From: Pigoraptor vietnamica
Lineage: Eukaryota > Opisthokonta > Filasterea
Assembly: GCA_943704525.1 (NCBI GenBank)
Contig: CALSCQ010000682.1
Span: 1 to 25,362 of the forward strand
DNA: 25,362 nt
Direction: 5' to 3'
Program-made: the position numbers and the translations under genes
Part shown: in pieces, positions 12,550 through 23,221 of the stretch
How the letters are laid out: every line of letters starts with the position of its first letter
Numbering within the stretch: position 1 is the first letter of the stretch
Notes under the pieces: generated by a model
Database searches by the model: none
What the model was told of the DNA's origin: nothing
Seen by the model: the letters and a program-made list of their open reading frames with translations, nothing else

Positions 12550-12907
12550 CGGGATGGAAGAGCGCCGGACGGAATCGCTGTGGAGGCGCCGACGTGGGAC
12601 ACGACTGTCATTGGTTGAGAGAACTGAGGATGCCGACCGGCCGAAAACGTGGCTTCCGTCCTGGTGAGTGGCTTCGGACGACGCCGGTGCGTCACCTGGC
12701 GATGACGATGGCCAAACTGCCAACAAGTGAACGCTAACGATGGTTTTCGACGAGCGCTGTTGATGCCTGAACACGGACAGGGCAAAGAAAGAAAAAAAGG
12801 CCAAAAAGGCAGCAGTTATAATTGACTCGCGCCACTCCATGCGGCAATCTGGACTTGCCAATGCATTCACATCTAATGGGGTCGGTTCGGCCCTTTGTCT
12901 GCTGGAG

Positions 12908-12909
<2 letters not shown>

Positions 12910-12950
<41 letters not shown>
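12910..12950 (+). repeat. Poly(A) tract of 41 A
   Basis: Forty-one uninterrupted A residues on the plus strand, in otherwise mixed sequence, flanked by GGAGGC and CTCATACTATTAATAC. It could be the tail of a retroposed transcript whose body includes the ankyrin relic, or a slippage-expanded homopolymer. I found no matching target-site duplication by eye. Confidence 0.9.
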
Positions 12951-12953
<3 letters not shown>

Positions 12954-13198
12954 ATACTATTAATACATGTGAAGCTCTAGTCAGCGTAATCATCATCAGT
13001 ATGTTTGACTGAATTGCATTGGTTGTGCGCCAACATCTGGTTCGTACTGTCATTATTTTGCGCACAAGAAAGTGCTTTTAATGTGCTCCAGAACCAATGT
13101 GCAGCCCAGCCTCCGGCTCCTGCGCACTGCCAGCGCAAAAGACCGCCTCAGTGGTAGTGAAACTGATTCATTAGACCGAGCCTGCCTCAGTTTAAAGT
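12951..13198. other. Spacer downstream of the RUN-PH gene
   Basis: A/T-richer sequence between the poly(A) tract and the RUN-PH stop codon. In gene sense it is that gene's 3' flank. No gene is seen. Confidence 0.4.
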
Positions 13199-16100
13199 TT
13201 AATCCATGTACACCGTCAGCTCACGCCCGGTGTGCGACCGATACGTTTCCGCTATCTTTCCCGACACTCGCTCCATTTCCTCAGCGGACGCAAACGACAA
13301 ATGCCAGTCCTTCTCCGGCAGCGCCTCTCTGAATTCGACGTGGCAGTACGTGGGCAAATCGCGGACCTTCCACAGAGACGACAGCGACCCGATGGTGCGC
13401 GACGAGACATGCGTAAACACGTGCGTGGAATGGTCCTCGAGGACAACGTGGATGCACCGCGTCGTCATAATAAGCGAGCACGCCATGTACCCGCGGCCGA
13501 TCGGCGGCGGCGGCGGCTGGACGACCTCGCCACCACCTGCGACCGCTAGTATTGGCTTCAACACGATTCCGCCGATGAACGTCAGCGGCTTCTCGATGAT
13601 CTGAAGAGGGAGACCGAGCAAATCGAGCGCGGCGGAAGGGTCGAACCAGTTCGGCTGCGGGTCGTGCGCGCATGGGGCCGCGTTCGAGGCGCGTATGGCC
13701 GAGGAAAGCCGTACCAGCCACTCGTTGCGCTCGGCGACGCTGGCCATCTGAAGAACGACCGTGGCGGCGGGTGCTGCCAGCGTCAGCTCGCATGGGCAGT
13801 TCTTACGCTCCGCGGTCGCCGCCGAGCGCAAGGGGAGGACGCTCAGGACTTCGCCCGGGAATTCGTCGTTGTCCACCACAATTAGCATGTCCGAGAGCAG
13901 GAAGAGGCGCACCTGCACTTCTGCCGCCCGCCCGTCGGTCGTGAGAAGGACGGCATCGACGACCGCGTGCAAGCAACGCGCACCGTCCTGCAGCGGGTGC
14001 GCGGCGATGAGGTTGATAGCGCGGAGCCACAGCTGCTGCTCGGCGTACGACGGCGCCGCAAGGGAGAAGACCTTTCCCGACACAATCACGTCAAATGCGT
14101 AGGGGTGGTCGTGATCCATGACACGGCGAGTCAGACACCGCGTCCCCGCAAGGCGCGCCCGCTGCTTCGGCGTCGTCTCGTGCTCGCTGCGGAAGTGCAG
14201 GAGCGACCCGCCTCGCAGCGCAAAGAAATTCGGCTTCCACGCAGTGATCTTGTAATAGTGGCCCTTGTAATTGAGGCGCCCGGAGAGCACGGCTTCGGGC
14301 ACTCCCTGCACGTGACCGTGGTCGTCGGCGGTGGCGGCCGCCATCCATTGAAAGAGAGGTACGGGCGTTGGCGGTGCAGGCGGATGCCCGCGCACACGAA
14401 GGGACATAAGCGCGAATTCCAACTCGTCCGCGCGCGCGTGCGGGCCGACTTCCTTTCCCTCGCTCACAGCGCGGCCGCGCTCGCCGCTATCCTTTCGCTT
14501 CGACACCTCCACGTCGAGACGTTCCCATTCGTCCGCGTCCTCGTCCGTGTCCAGTAGGTCCGTGTGCGACACGAGGGATGCCAGCGACGAAATAGGCTTG
14601 AGCATTGTTGATAGCAGACGCTCTTGGGTGGTGTCGGACGCTGTCGTGCTGTCCATGCTGGCGGCCGACGGCGGCGACTCCAGGTGATCGCGCTCCGACA
14701 GAGAGTCCAGCCGAGTGTGGGCGTGCGCCAGGGGCACCGGTTTGGCCGGCGCCGGCTGCGACTGGTGCGAAAAGGACCGAAACCGAAAGAGGCCGCCGCC
14801 GCTCTCCTGCTCCTCGGGTTGCGCCACAAATGTCTGCCCGCGCGCCCGCTTTTCGCCCCCGGCACCCCCTTGCTGCTGCTGCGTTGTTGGCGGCGCAGCG
14901 GGCCCCGCATCGGCGATGGCGTCCGTGTGCCAGTGGACAATCGCGTACATGAGAAACTCGCCGACAGCGGCTTGCTCGCCCAGACCCGGCTCGACGGTCG
15001 GCAAAAAGGCATCGATCGCAGCGCAGCGCGTGTGGTCCTCCATGTCGAACACGGGGCCGTGTTTGTTCATCGTCGCCGCGAGGATGATCCCGTCGAGAAG
15101 CGAGCGACCGCACGCGCGGTCCTTCGTTAGCAACACTTCCGCGGCGCCGTCCGCGAACGTGAGCGTGAGCGACTGCCAATGCAGGCCGACTTCAACGTTG
15201 CGAATAGATTTGATGACGTGGCGCGAGTCCACGCGGAATCGAACCGCAGGGTCCGAAGCGCGCGAAAGGACATACACGGCGTCGCTTGAAACGCACACAT
15301 GCGCGGTGCGTTCGCGATACGCAACCATCGAAGGCCTGCGGACCTTCACCAGACGAAGAATGCGCTCGCGATCGCCGGTGAGGACATGCACGGCTAGCGT
15401 CAACTGGAGGCTCGTGTCGACGGGAACCACGCCCACGGTCGCCCCTGGTGTAGGGGCTGCACCCGGCGAGCAAGTAACGAGCCACGCCAGATCAGCAATG
15501 ACGCGGCACAAAACGTATCACGTCAGGCGCGATCAGATGGGAAAAAAGAAACACAACTGTACGCACCTTCCGGGACAGCGTCGAGGGGCACTGTTGACTC
15601 GGCCACCGAGAGGGTTGCTTCGCTGTTCGCCGACGTGCGCGTGGACGACACCGCGGACAGGTCGGAGAAGCGAATGTCCTGGACCGACGTGAGCATGTTC
15701 TCCTTCGCGCGCATCATGTAGCGTGCGTACACGGCGTCCGCGTCTTCCTCCTCGTACCCCGACGATGTGCGTCGCGTGCGAACGTCCTTGGTCGCGGTGC
15801 TGCGCGCCTCCCAATCGCCGCATCCCATCTCTCCATCGGTACGACCCCCCGTCTGTTCGCTTGCGATTTGCGCCGACGCGTTGGAAGAAGTGCGCGACAT
15901 ATCCTCCGCCGCGTCAGTCGCTGGTTCTAAGGGCGCGGGTTCGATGGCCGGCGGCGACGTCGCCAACCCCGCCGGTTGCTGGGCCTTCGGCTTCTTTTTC
16001 CTACCACCCGACGGACTCTTCTCCAGCATACCCGCGCTCCCGCGTCGCCCGTCTTTCCTCGTACTAACAGGGACTGAGAGCGACGCATCGTCAGAAGCAG

Positions 16101-18123
16101 GGGGCAAGACGACGGCCGCAATCGCAGTGTCGTCGGCGGCAGCCATCGACTGCCCCTCGGGTATCCGCAGTGTGTTCACAACGGAAGGCGGCGCCGGCGT
16201 TGTTTGCAACACGGGCGCAGTTCGCGCCACGGCTGCTTCCGAACCGGAGCCGGTGCGAATGGCGCGCACATCGCCGTCAGTGCCCGCTTCCTTGTGCGTC
16301 ACACCCGCGTCAGCAGCGGGCACCGGCACGGGAGGCGCATCCGCGGCACTCGACGAGGAGACGGACAGTGTGTCCGGGGCGTCCTCAGGCGTCTCGGGAA
16401 TGGGTCTGGACACCGCGTCCACGGACAGCGACTCGTGGCTTGCATCGCCCGTCGTGCCAGCCGTCTGCGCAAGAGCGCTGCCGTCCGCAATGCGCGTTGC
16501 GCTCTTTACACGCCGCCGCGAGGTACCGCCCTTGGACCCCTCCGACACAGACGCCTTCTTCTTCCTCCGCGCCGTGTGCGAGTACACAAGCGCCGCATCG
16601 TCGTGTTGGTGCGGTGCAGGCGAACCCGAAACGACCAGGTCAGCGGACAGCGCAGCGACCGGCGTGTCGTCGGCGGGCGCAGGCGGCGTTTCCGTCCCCG
16701 CGTTTTCCTTCGGCTGGAGCGCAATCGCCTCGGCGGCGGGCTTCGACTCCCCAATCGCATCGATCTTGCCCTTGATGCTCTCGGTGGCCTGGCTCAGCGC
16801 GCGCGCAAATCGAGACGCAAAGACGCCGAGGGCGCCCTCTTCAGCGGCCGGTGCAGGTGGGGTCGGTGGTGGCTGCGCTGGCGGCGGCGCTTGCGCGGTC
16901 GGTGCGGAACCAGCCGACGTTTCTGCGCCCGCTGCCTCGGCGGCCAACTCCGCGCGCGGCGGCTGCGGGGAGTGGGGCGCCGAGACGGGAATGGACGAGG
17001 GCGCTGATACCGGACCCGTCGACGGTGGAAGCTGCAGCGTCTGAAGGCCGCGTGCGTCGAGGTCGGCATCGTCAAACGGGATGCGAAATGTGAGCCTCGC
17101 AGCGCCGGACATGAGAGTCTGCAGAATGAGAAAGCGCTCGCGGTCCATGAGGAACGCGTAGGGCTCGTAGAAGGAGGCGCGCGTGTGCGTGTCGCTGCCG
17201 AAGCTGTCGAGATAGCTCTCGATCATCCCCTCGTTTAGCGCGTGCCTGCGAAGGGTTAGACGGTGGTGTTTGTTGTTGGCGAGCCACAACACAAACCAAA
17301 CCGCCCAAAAAACTCACGAAGAAAGCAGCAAACCCAGTGTATAACGCGAGACAGAAGCGCAGACAAAAAAACATTCCGCGGGCAGAACGGAATCGAACGC
17401 AGTCACTCGGGATAGGACAGCGCGCAACAACAAAGCCACTGGACGCGCGACGAGAGTGCAGATGCTCACCTCAGCCACGCGCGACAACGCCCAGAGTCCG
17501 TTTTGACGTACACGAGCGAGCCGAGCATCACAAGGTCGTCCTTCTGCACAAACTGCGACACGTACTCCCAATAGTCGCGCTTTTTCTTCAGCCCGTGGCG
17601 GAAGATCGCATCCAGCGTATCGCAGAGCTGGAGTAGGCTCGGGTCGCGCTTGCCGACAACGGCCATGTGCCCGTCGGAGCCGCAGTAGTTGATTTGAAGC
17701 TGCAATAGGCGACCGCGTGTGAGTCATCGCACGTCATAGCGCGCTAGCACTCAAGCCGAAGCACTGCCCTCGCACTGAACCCAGGGACAACGGCAAAGTG
17801 TGGGAAGACCACAGCACATTGAGAGAGGCCTATTCGCGCCCAAGTTGAGTGCAAGTAGACATGAACGACGACAGCCGAAGCTACTACAGCTCACGCAGTT
17901 GCATACGGCCAAAACGCTGAGAGGCGGATTCCTCGGGAAGCAACGCACCAGCCATCATCAGATCTGCCACCGAGGACAGCCACTGCGGCGGCAACAGCAC
18001 ACTCACATCTTTGATGAGGGACGAGGCCAGCTCAAGCAGCGCATTCTTGTGGGCATTTTCCTCACGCAGACGCTCGGCGCTCGGCTGCTGCACCTTGCTA
18101 AGGAAGCCCTTCAGCCCGTCCAT
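13199..18123 (-). CDS. RUN domain and multi-PH domain protein, 1427 residues
   Basis: Four minus-strand exons join in phase: 18123-18007, 17699-17470, 17245-15567, 15456-13199. The start is MDGLKGFLSKVQ, the first ATG of the frame. The RUN domain (~25-180) spans three exons: KNALLELASSLIKD, LCDTLDAIFRHGLKKK, DYWEYV, CRAWLRHALNEGMIESYLDS, YEPYAFLMDRERFLIL. RUN domains serve as effectors of Rab, Arl and Rap GTPases in vesicle and lysosome transport. Residues ~190-675 are low-complexity (A, S, T, P, E with basic KKK clusters), probably disordered. Exon 4 holds a PH-like fold candidate (~680-800), a PH domain (~1070-1158: YKGHYYKITAWKPNFFALRG to EQQLWLRAINLI), a second PH (~1170-1276: VRLFLLSDMLIVVDN to AERNEWLVRLSSAI) and a C-terminal module ending in VYMD. 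A hydrophobic stretch (PLTFIGGIVLKPILAVAGG) lies before the last module. The role is inferred to be membrane-trafficking adaptor. An alternative acceptor for exon 4 at CCAG, 9 bases further on, is also in phase. Confidence 0.85.
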
Positions 18124-18589
18124 CTCGCCAAAACCGCGCGCGATTGCGCAAGAGACGCGTGCGCAGGGCCAGGGTTCCCCCCGCGCACGTGAGAGAGTCC
18201 CACTTTCGCGCACAAGAGCGGGAGCTTCACAGCGCCACTTTTGTGTTCGCCCTGCTTTCGTGGAGAACAATATTTTCAGCTGAGTTTGATATTACGCGAC
18301 GCACGTGAGTGTTCACGTGACAATAGACAGCACGTGACTCCGCCCTCTTACCGCGAACCAGTGTGGAGCCATTGAGGTCATCACGCGCATGTTTGGCCTT
18401 GTCCCTCGTATTCGCCGCTACTCTACTCGCGCTGCCATTCTTTCTGCTGCGCTTCAAGAGGTCAGTGTATACGCGCGACGGATTCAGGCTGTGGAGGAAA
18501 ACGGTGGTTTTAAGTCGAGTCCCTTGGCCTGCGTGCGCGCGTGACGTGGCACTCCCGGCGGCCGCTGCGGCGGTGCGCCAGACGGCCTC
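18124..18589. promoter_or_regulatory. Bidirectional promoter region with three E-box palindromes
   Basis: This 466-bp spacer separates the divergent RUN-PH and J-protein genes. CACGTG occurs at 18302-18307, 18314-18319 and 18331-18336; the middle one sits in TCACGTGA and the third in GCACGTGAC, the form bound by bHLH-zip factors (USF, MYC, TFEB classes). An A/T-rich AATATTTTC lies at about 18269-18277. A regulatory role is inferred from clustering and position only. Confidence 0.5.
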
Positions 18590-19342
18590 ATGGAGGTGAA
18601 CAAGGACGAGGCGCAGCGGTGCGTCGATCTTGCGAAGCGTTTGCTGCGGGAGGGCAGCTATTCGCGTGCCGAAAAGTTTCTCCGCAAATCCCTTGCGCTC
18701 TATCCGATCGACGGCGCCGCGGAACTCCTCGCGACGGCCGTTGAAAAATCACGCGCGCGAGAGGAAGATGACGGTGCTGCCGACCGCAGCGAAGCGAACG
18801 GAGTGCCGCATCGGTCTGAGGATGATGGAAGGCACGCTTCCCGACAAGCGCACGCGGCGGAGGCGCCAAATTTGCGACGGAGGGCATCGCCTTCCCGCCA
18901 CGCCGCGGCAAACGGCGCTCCCGCGTCCTCGGCGGACCTGGGTACGCCTGAACAGCGCGAGGCCGTGAAGAAGATTCGCGAGTGCAAGACGCTCTACGAC
19001 GTGCTTGGGGTGTCGAAGGACTGCAGCGAGGCGGACGTGAAGAAGGCATACAAAAAGGTGCGCTTTTGTTTGTTCAACTTTCTCTCTCTCTTTGCTGGCG
19101 CGCGCGTGTGTGTTTATGTTTGTGGTCGTACATGCGTGCGTGCATCGTGTCTCACGTGAGCCTATCGGTCAGCTTGCACTGCAGTTCCATCCGGACAAGA
19201 ACAAGGCCAAAGGGGCAGACGAGGCGTTCAAACGTGAGTTCACTACTCGCACGCATGCGTGTCTGGTTAGCTTTGGGGGATTGCATATGTGTGTATGTGT
19301 GTGTGCGTGTGTGTGTGTGTGTGAGTGTGTGTGTGTGCGTGC

Positions 19343-19398
<56 letters not shown>

Positions 19399-19419
19399 GT
19401 GTGTGTGTGTGCGTGCGTG

Positions 19420-19461
<42 letters not shown>

Positions 19462-20626
19462 AGAGTGTGTGTGTGTATGTGTGTATGTTTTTAGTGTGTG
19501 TGTGTTTGGGGGGGGGTTACATATTCCTGTGCACTCGGCTACTTGTGTCGTGGCATGGTGCCGTGCAATAATCGGCAGCGCTGAACGGCCGTCGGGTGTC
19601 TGTAGGCATCAGCAAGGCATTCACGGTACTCAGCAACCCCCAAAAGAAGGCCGAGTACGACCAAATCGGGGAAGAGTCGCCTGCCCTCGGTGGCGCCGGC
19701 GGTGAGTGGCAGTCGGCTCTCTATGGCCTGTTGAGAGTGCTTTCGCCAATGGTCCATCGACCGCACCCATGCAGGACCCCGCTACCGGCAGTTCGACGAC
19801 GGCCTGACTCCAGAGGAGCTCTTTTCAATGTTTTTTGGGGCGCAACCGGCATTTGCGGGTCGGAGAGGCGAGTCCTTCTTCGTTTTCTTGCGTTGCAGCT
19901 CGTTGTACCTGGCCGTTGCGACGATGGCGTATGGAGACTGCGTGCCTTTCGTTGCGCGAGGCAGTGCTCTGTGTGAGCTTGATGTTGGTGCCTGCGGGAC
20001 GTGGGACGATGCTACTGACGCTTGTGTGTTCGGGGCGCTTACTCTCCGGTGCCGACATCATCGCAGGCACGACGTTCTACTACTCGTCCGGTCGGCGTGG
20101 CCAGCAGGGGTATCCTCAGCACCATCGCGCGCAGGCTCACGACGACTCGGAATGGGGCTTCTCGCTCGGCCAGCTGTTGCCGCTGGTGATTCTGCTCGTG
20201 CTCGCGTTCCTGTCCGGTCCAGGGTCGGACACGCCCGTGTTCCGCTTTGACGCGGCCGCCCCGTTTGTCGTCGCACGGGAGACGGCCAAGCGCGGGGTGC
20301 CCTTTTACGTGAAGGAGGACTTTCCCAAGAAGGACCGCCGGTACATCGCGCGGGTGGACGAGGAGGTCGAGAGCTACCTGCGGCACAACCTCGAGATGGC
20401 GTGCAAAAGCGAGCGCAACCTCAAGGCGAATGAGGAGTATTACGCCAAGTACTCGGGCAGCCGGGAACGACTGCAGCACGCCAAGGACATGACGACGCCC
20501 TCGTGCGACGCGCATGACCTCTTCTTGCGGCAGGGCTACAAGGCCTACCGCCACTTTGCCGACAACGTGGCCGAGGCGAAGGCAAGGGCGCGCCAACAAA
20601 ATGCGCAGATGCCGCCGGTCGCGTGA
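18590..20626 (+). CDS. DNAJB12/DNAJB14-type ER-membrane J protein
   Basis: Five exons join in phase to 422 residues: 18590-19057, 19173-19233, 19606-19701, 19775-19858, 20067-20626. The N-terminus MEVNKDEAQRCVDLAKRLL followed by YSRAEKFLRKSLALYP is the conserved opening helix pair of the DNAJB12/14/18 family. The J domain (~133-205) reads KTLYDVLGVSKDCSEADVKK, then LALQFHPDKNK with an intact HPD, then FTVLSNPQKKAEYDQIG. A GF-like linker (PEELFSMFFG) follows, then one transmembrane segment (~272-286, LLPLVILLVLAFLS) and a DUF1977 region (PFYVKEDF, KDMTTPSCD). Family members recruit Hsp70 to the cytosolic face of the ER for quality control and degradation of membrane proteins. The second intron carries a long (GT)n tract. 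Divergent from RUN-PH, convergent with IFT20. Confidence 0.92.
19279..19505. repeat. (GT)n microsatellite with internal (AT)n, in J-protein intron
   Basis: A GT dinucleotide tract interrupted by GC and GA steps and by a pure AT block at about 19419-19435, followed by GGGGGGGG near 19509. It fills much of the intron 19234-19605, which separates the HPD-bearing exon from the next part of the J domain. The transcript carries (UG)n. Confidence 0.95.
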
Positions 20627-20844
20627 GCCGCGTTGCGGAAATTAACGAGTTAGAGCACTGTCATTGCAGCAATTGGACTGTGAGCACTGGAGAGTCTGAG
20701 TACTGGAGAGTCTGAGAACAACCGATTCACTGCTTTGCGCGAATCGCGGCGCCACAAAGCGCGCGACCACACATGAGCAACACGCAACTGCTGACGCTGC
20801 ACGCACACACGCGAGGGAAGGGACGACACAAGTCGATGGCAGGC
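20627..20844. other. Spacer between convergent J-protein and IFT20 genes
   Basis: About 218 bases with both 3' ends facing in. It contains a short tandem duplicate, ACTGGAGAGTCTGAG, at about 20685-20715. No gene is seen. Confidence 0.4.
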
Positions 20845-21512
20845 CTACTTCTGCATCGTAAAATGCTCAATAAACTCCTCCTGATCGGCCCTGATCTTCG
20901 TGAGAGAGTCGTACTGGGCACGCAACCTGCGAACGCGGAAAGGGAGAGTGAGCGGCAATGTAACACCCGCGCTGAAGGTCAGTACCTGCGAACATAGCGA
21001 TTCAATTGGAATGCGAACACGCACCGCTCGAGCTCAATTTCCTTCTCGACAATCAGCGCGTGGTACTGCAACTGCTGCGCCTCGCGCTGCTTTGCAATCG
21101 ACTTGAGCAAATTGCGAGAGCCAATGGCCTGCCAGGCGGAACCGAAGTGAGTGGTCTTGCGCAAACATACACAGCATCGTAATGACCCCACTTACACACA
21201 AACACACACGCACACACTACACACACTTTCTGTTCTCAAGCACGGTCAACATTCAAAAAAAAGTAAAAGATCGGCGTTCGGACAGTGGCTCAATTGGTAC
21301 AGCATCGTCACAAACAAAGACGCGCGATGTGCTGTGTTCCAAATGCCATACCTTGAGCTTTTCGCGGTCGACTTCTTGCGCGAGCTTCTCGACAATGTCA
21401 ATGAAACCGCCGGTGATTTCCTGAAATTGGTTGATGCCTGGAACGGAAGAGTCACGCTCACTACATTGCCATGCATATGTACGCACGCTCGCACACGCGC
21501 ACATGCACCCAC

Positions 21513-21607
<95 letters not shown>

Positions 21608-21857
21608 ACACACACACATACACAGCATACACACACATTAACAGTTGTCGCCATCGGGGCCATCACACATCGTACTCACGGTCCACAAACTCCTTGCACT
21701 CCTCGCGCAGCTCCTGCGTTTCATTGAACCGTTCCACCTCAAGCACGCGAATTCGGCCCAGGTCGTCAAAGTACATCCCGCTGGGCGTCTTCGGGTTCTG
21801 TGTGCTCGCAATCTCGCGTATTTTGGCGCCCTCCATCATGCTCTCCGTCATAGGCAT
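20845..21857 (-). CDS. IFT20: Intraflagellar transport protein 20
   Basis: Four minus-strand exons join in phase to 149 residues: 21857-21680, 21437-21352, 21128-21025, 20926-20845. Landmarks shared with animal IFT20 are the N-terminal [41 protein letters not shown], the highly conserved [19 protein letters not shown], then [12 protein letters not shown] and the C-terminus [12 protein letters not shown]. The protein is coiled coil almost throughout and is slightly longer than the ~132-residue human protein because of an N-terminal extension ([10 protein letters not shown]...); the second or third Met could be the start. IFT20 is an IFT-B subunit that also sits at the Golgi and sorts membrane proteins to the cilium, so the organism makes a cilium. 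Head-to-head with LC8 across a region with an X-box-like site. Its first intron carries a CA/TG microsatellite. Confidence 0.95.
21507..21610. repeat. (CA)n microsatellite in IFT20 intron 1
   Basis: A CA dinucleotide tract with rare CG interruptions in the intron 21438-21679 of the minus-strand IFT20 gene; the transcript carries (UG)n. Confidence 0.95.
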
Positions 21858-22017
21858 GGCCGCAGGAAGAGAAGGGCACGGCGCGCACGAAACGATTTGA
21901 CGCTCGTGTGAGCAAATACAGCGACTGTTGAGTCCGATTTGAGCTCCCCGTTTCACAGCAGAGCCAAATTCCTTAGCCAATCACGTGATCAGAATACACG
22001 GAATAATCCCGGATCGA

Positions 22018-22032
22018 GTTGTCCATGGCAAC
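22018..22032. promoter_or_regulatory. X-box-like (RFX) site
   Basis: GTTGTCCATGGCAAC fits the RFX X-box consensus RYYNYY-N(1-3)-RRNRAC, with half-sites GTTGTC and GGCAAC around a 3-base spacer, and differs from a perfect inverted repeat at one base. It lies 161 bp upstream of the IFT20 start and ~350 bp upstream of the LC8 start. RFX factors control ciliary genes in animals; their use here is inferred. Confidence 0.6.
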
Positions 22033-22057
22033 GATCTCTGGCACTTGTCCTTGGGGA

Positions 22058-22097
22058 GCCTGTGGGGTGCCTGTGGGGCGCCTGTGGGGTGCCTGTC
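22058..22097. repeat. 11-nt G-rich tandem repeat in promoter
   Basis: GCCTGTGGGGT / GCCTGTGGGGC / GCCTGTGGGGT / GCCTGTC: three full copies and one partial. An 11-base period is close to one helical turn. It lies between the X-box-like site and the LC8 gene. Confidence 0.85.
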
Positions 22098-22282
22098 GCA
22101 CACACACAGCTGCTTTGGTTTCATGCCGGTGATAAACGACCCGCTATCGACAAAGGAAAAGCAACACCTGAAGAACTCTCTCTCTTTTTTGACGAAGAAA
22201 GCCCCTAAGGTAAAGCGTCACGCAATCGTGTGCTCACTGCGCTCTCTTGTTCACTGCGCACACTTCGCGCACATTTTTCTAA

Positions 22283-22651
<369 letters not shown>

Positions 22652-22897
22652 GAGGGGAATGTTGGGCGCCGCGCTGCGTGCCTGCGTTTGCCGTTTGCGT
22701 CTCGCTGTAAAATTTCGAAAAGAGAATTCCGGTCATTATTATATGGACAACGTTGCTGTTTGAAGATGCAGTACAACAGGCACGACGCAGGCAGTGCCGG
22801 GAGTAGAATGACACGATCGCAGTCCCTCAGTGCGGAATGGAGACGTTCGCGGCATTTTTCAGACGCAGGGCATTTACTGCACGGTAGTACAACAACA
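22652..22897. other. 3' flank of LC8
   Basis: Non-coding spacer leading to the minisatellite. AGTACAACAGG and related sequence show no family resemblance. An A/T patch (TAAAATTTCG near 22707-22716) may belong to LC8 3'-end formation. Confidence 0.35.
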
Positions 22898-23151
22898 CAG
22901 GAGAAGGAAGCAGAGCAATATGAACAAGGGAAGAGGGAAGCGTGCGATACAGGAGAAGGAAGAAGAGGAATATGACCAAGGGAGAGAGAAGCGCGATACA
23001 GGAGAAGGAAGCAGAGCAATATGAACGGGAAGAGGGAAGCGTGCGATACAGGAGAAGGAAGCAGAGCAATATGAACAAGGGAAGAGGGAAGCGTGCGATA
23101 CAGGAGAAGGAAGAAGAGGAATATGACCAAGGGAGAGAGAAGCGTGCGGTA
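22898..23151. repeat. Purine-rich minisatellite, five copies of ~50 bp in A-B-A'-A-B order
   Basis: Each unit opens with CAGGAGAAGGAAG. Type A (22898-22949, 23049-23100; 52 nt) has CAGAGCAATATGAACAAGGG. Type A' (22999-23048; 50 nt) is an A copy lacking two bases. Type B (22950-22998, 23101-23151; 49-51 nt) has AAGAGGAATATGACCAAGGG. One strand is almost all purine. It lies between the convergent LC8 and kinase genes, ~70 bp from the kinase stop. Confidence 0.9.
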
Positions 23152-23221
23152 TGCGGCGTCGCAACATGGCAGCAGTTGGTTCTGGCGAATGGCCCGGCTG
23201 CAGAGGCGCTGTTCGGCCGTA

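Noticed and set aside
15767-17044. 425-codon plus-strand open frame
   Set aside because: It is antisense to the low-complexity exon 3 of the RUN-PH gene, whose GC-rich codons keep the opposite strand open; no family resemblance.
17370-17420. GTTCGATTC box-B-like sequence on the minus strand
   Set aside because: It is in an intron of the RUN-PH gene, with no box A at the right distance and no acceptor pairing.
21285-21345. tRNA-like D-arm (TGGCTCAATTGGTACAGC) with a GTTCCAAAT downstream
   Set aside because: Acceptor and T-stems do not pair, and it runs into the IFT20 exon 2 boundary. At most a degenerate tRNA-like piece or chance.
22898-23151. CRISPR-like array
   Set aside because: The units are contiguous with no unique spacers, and the genome is eukaryotic; this is a minisatellite.
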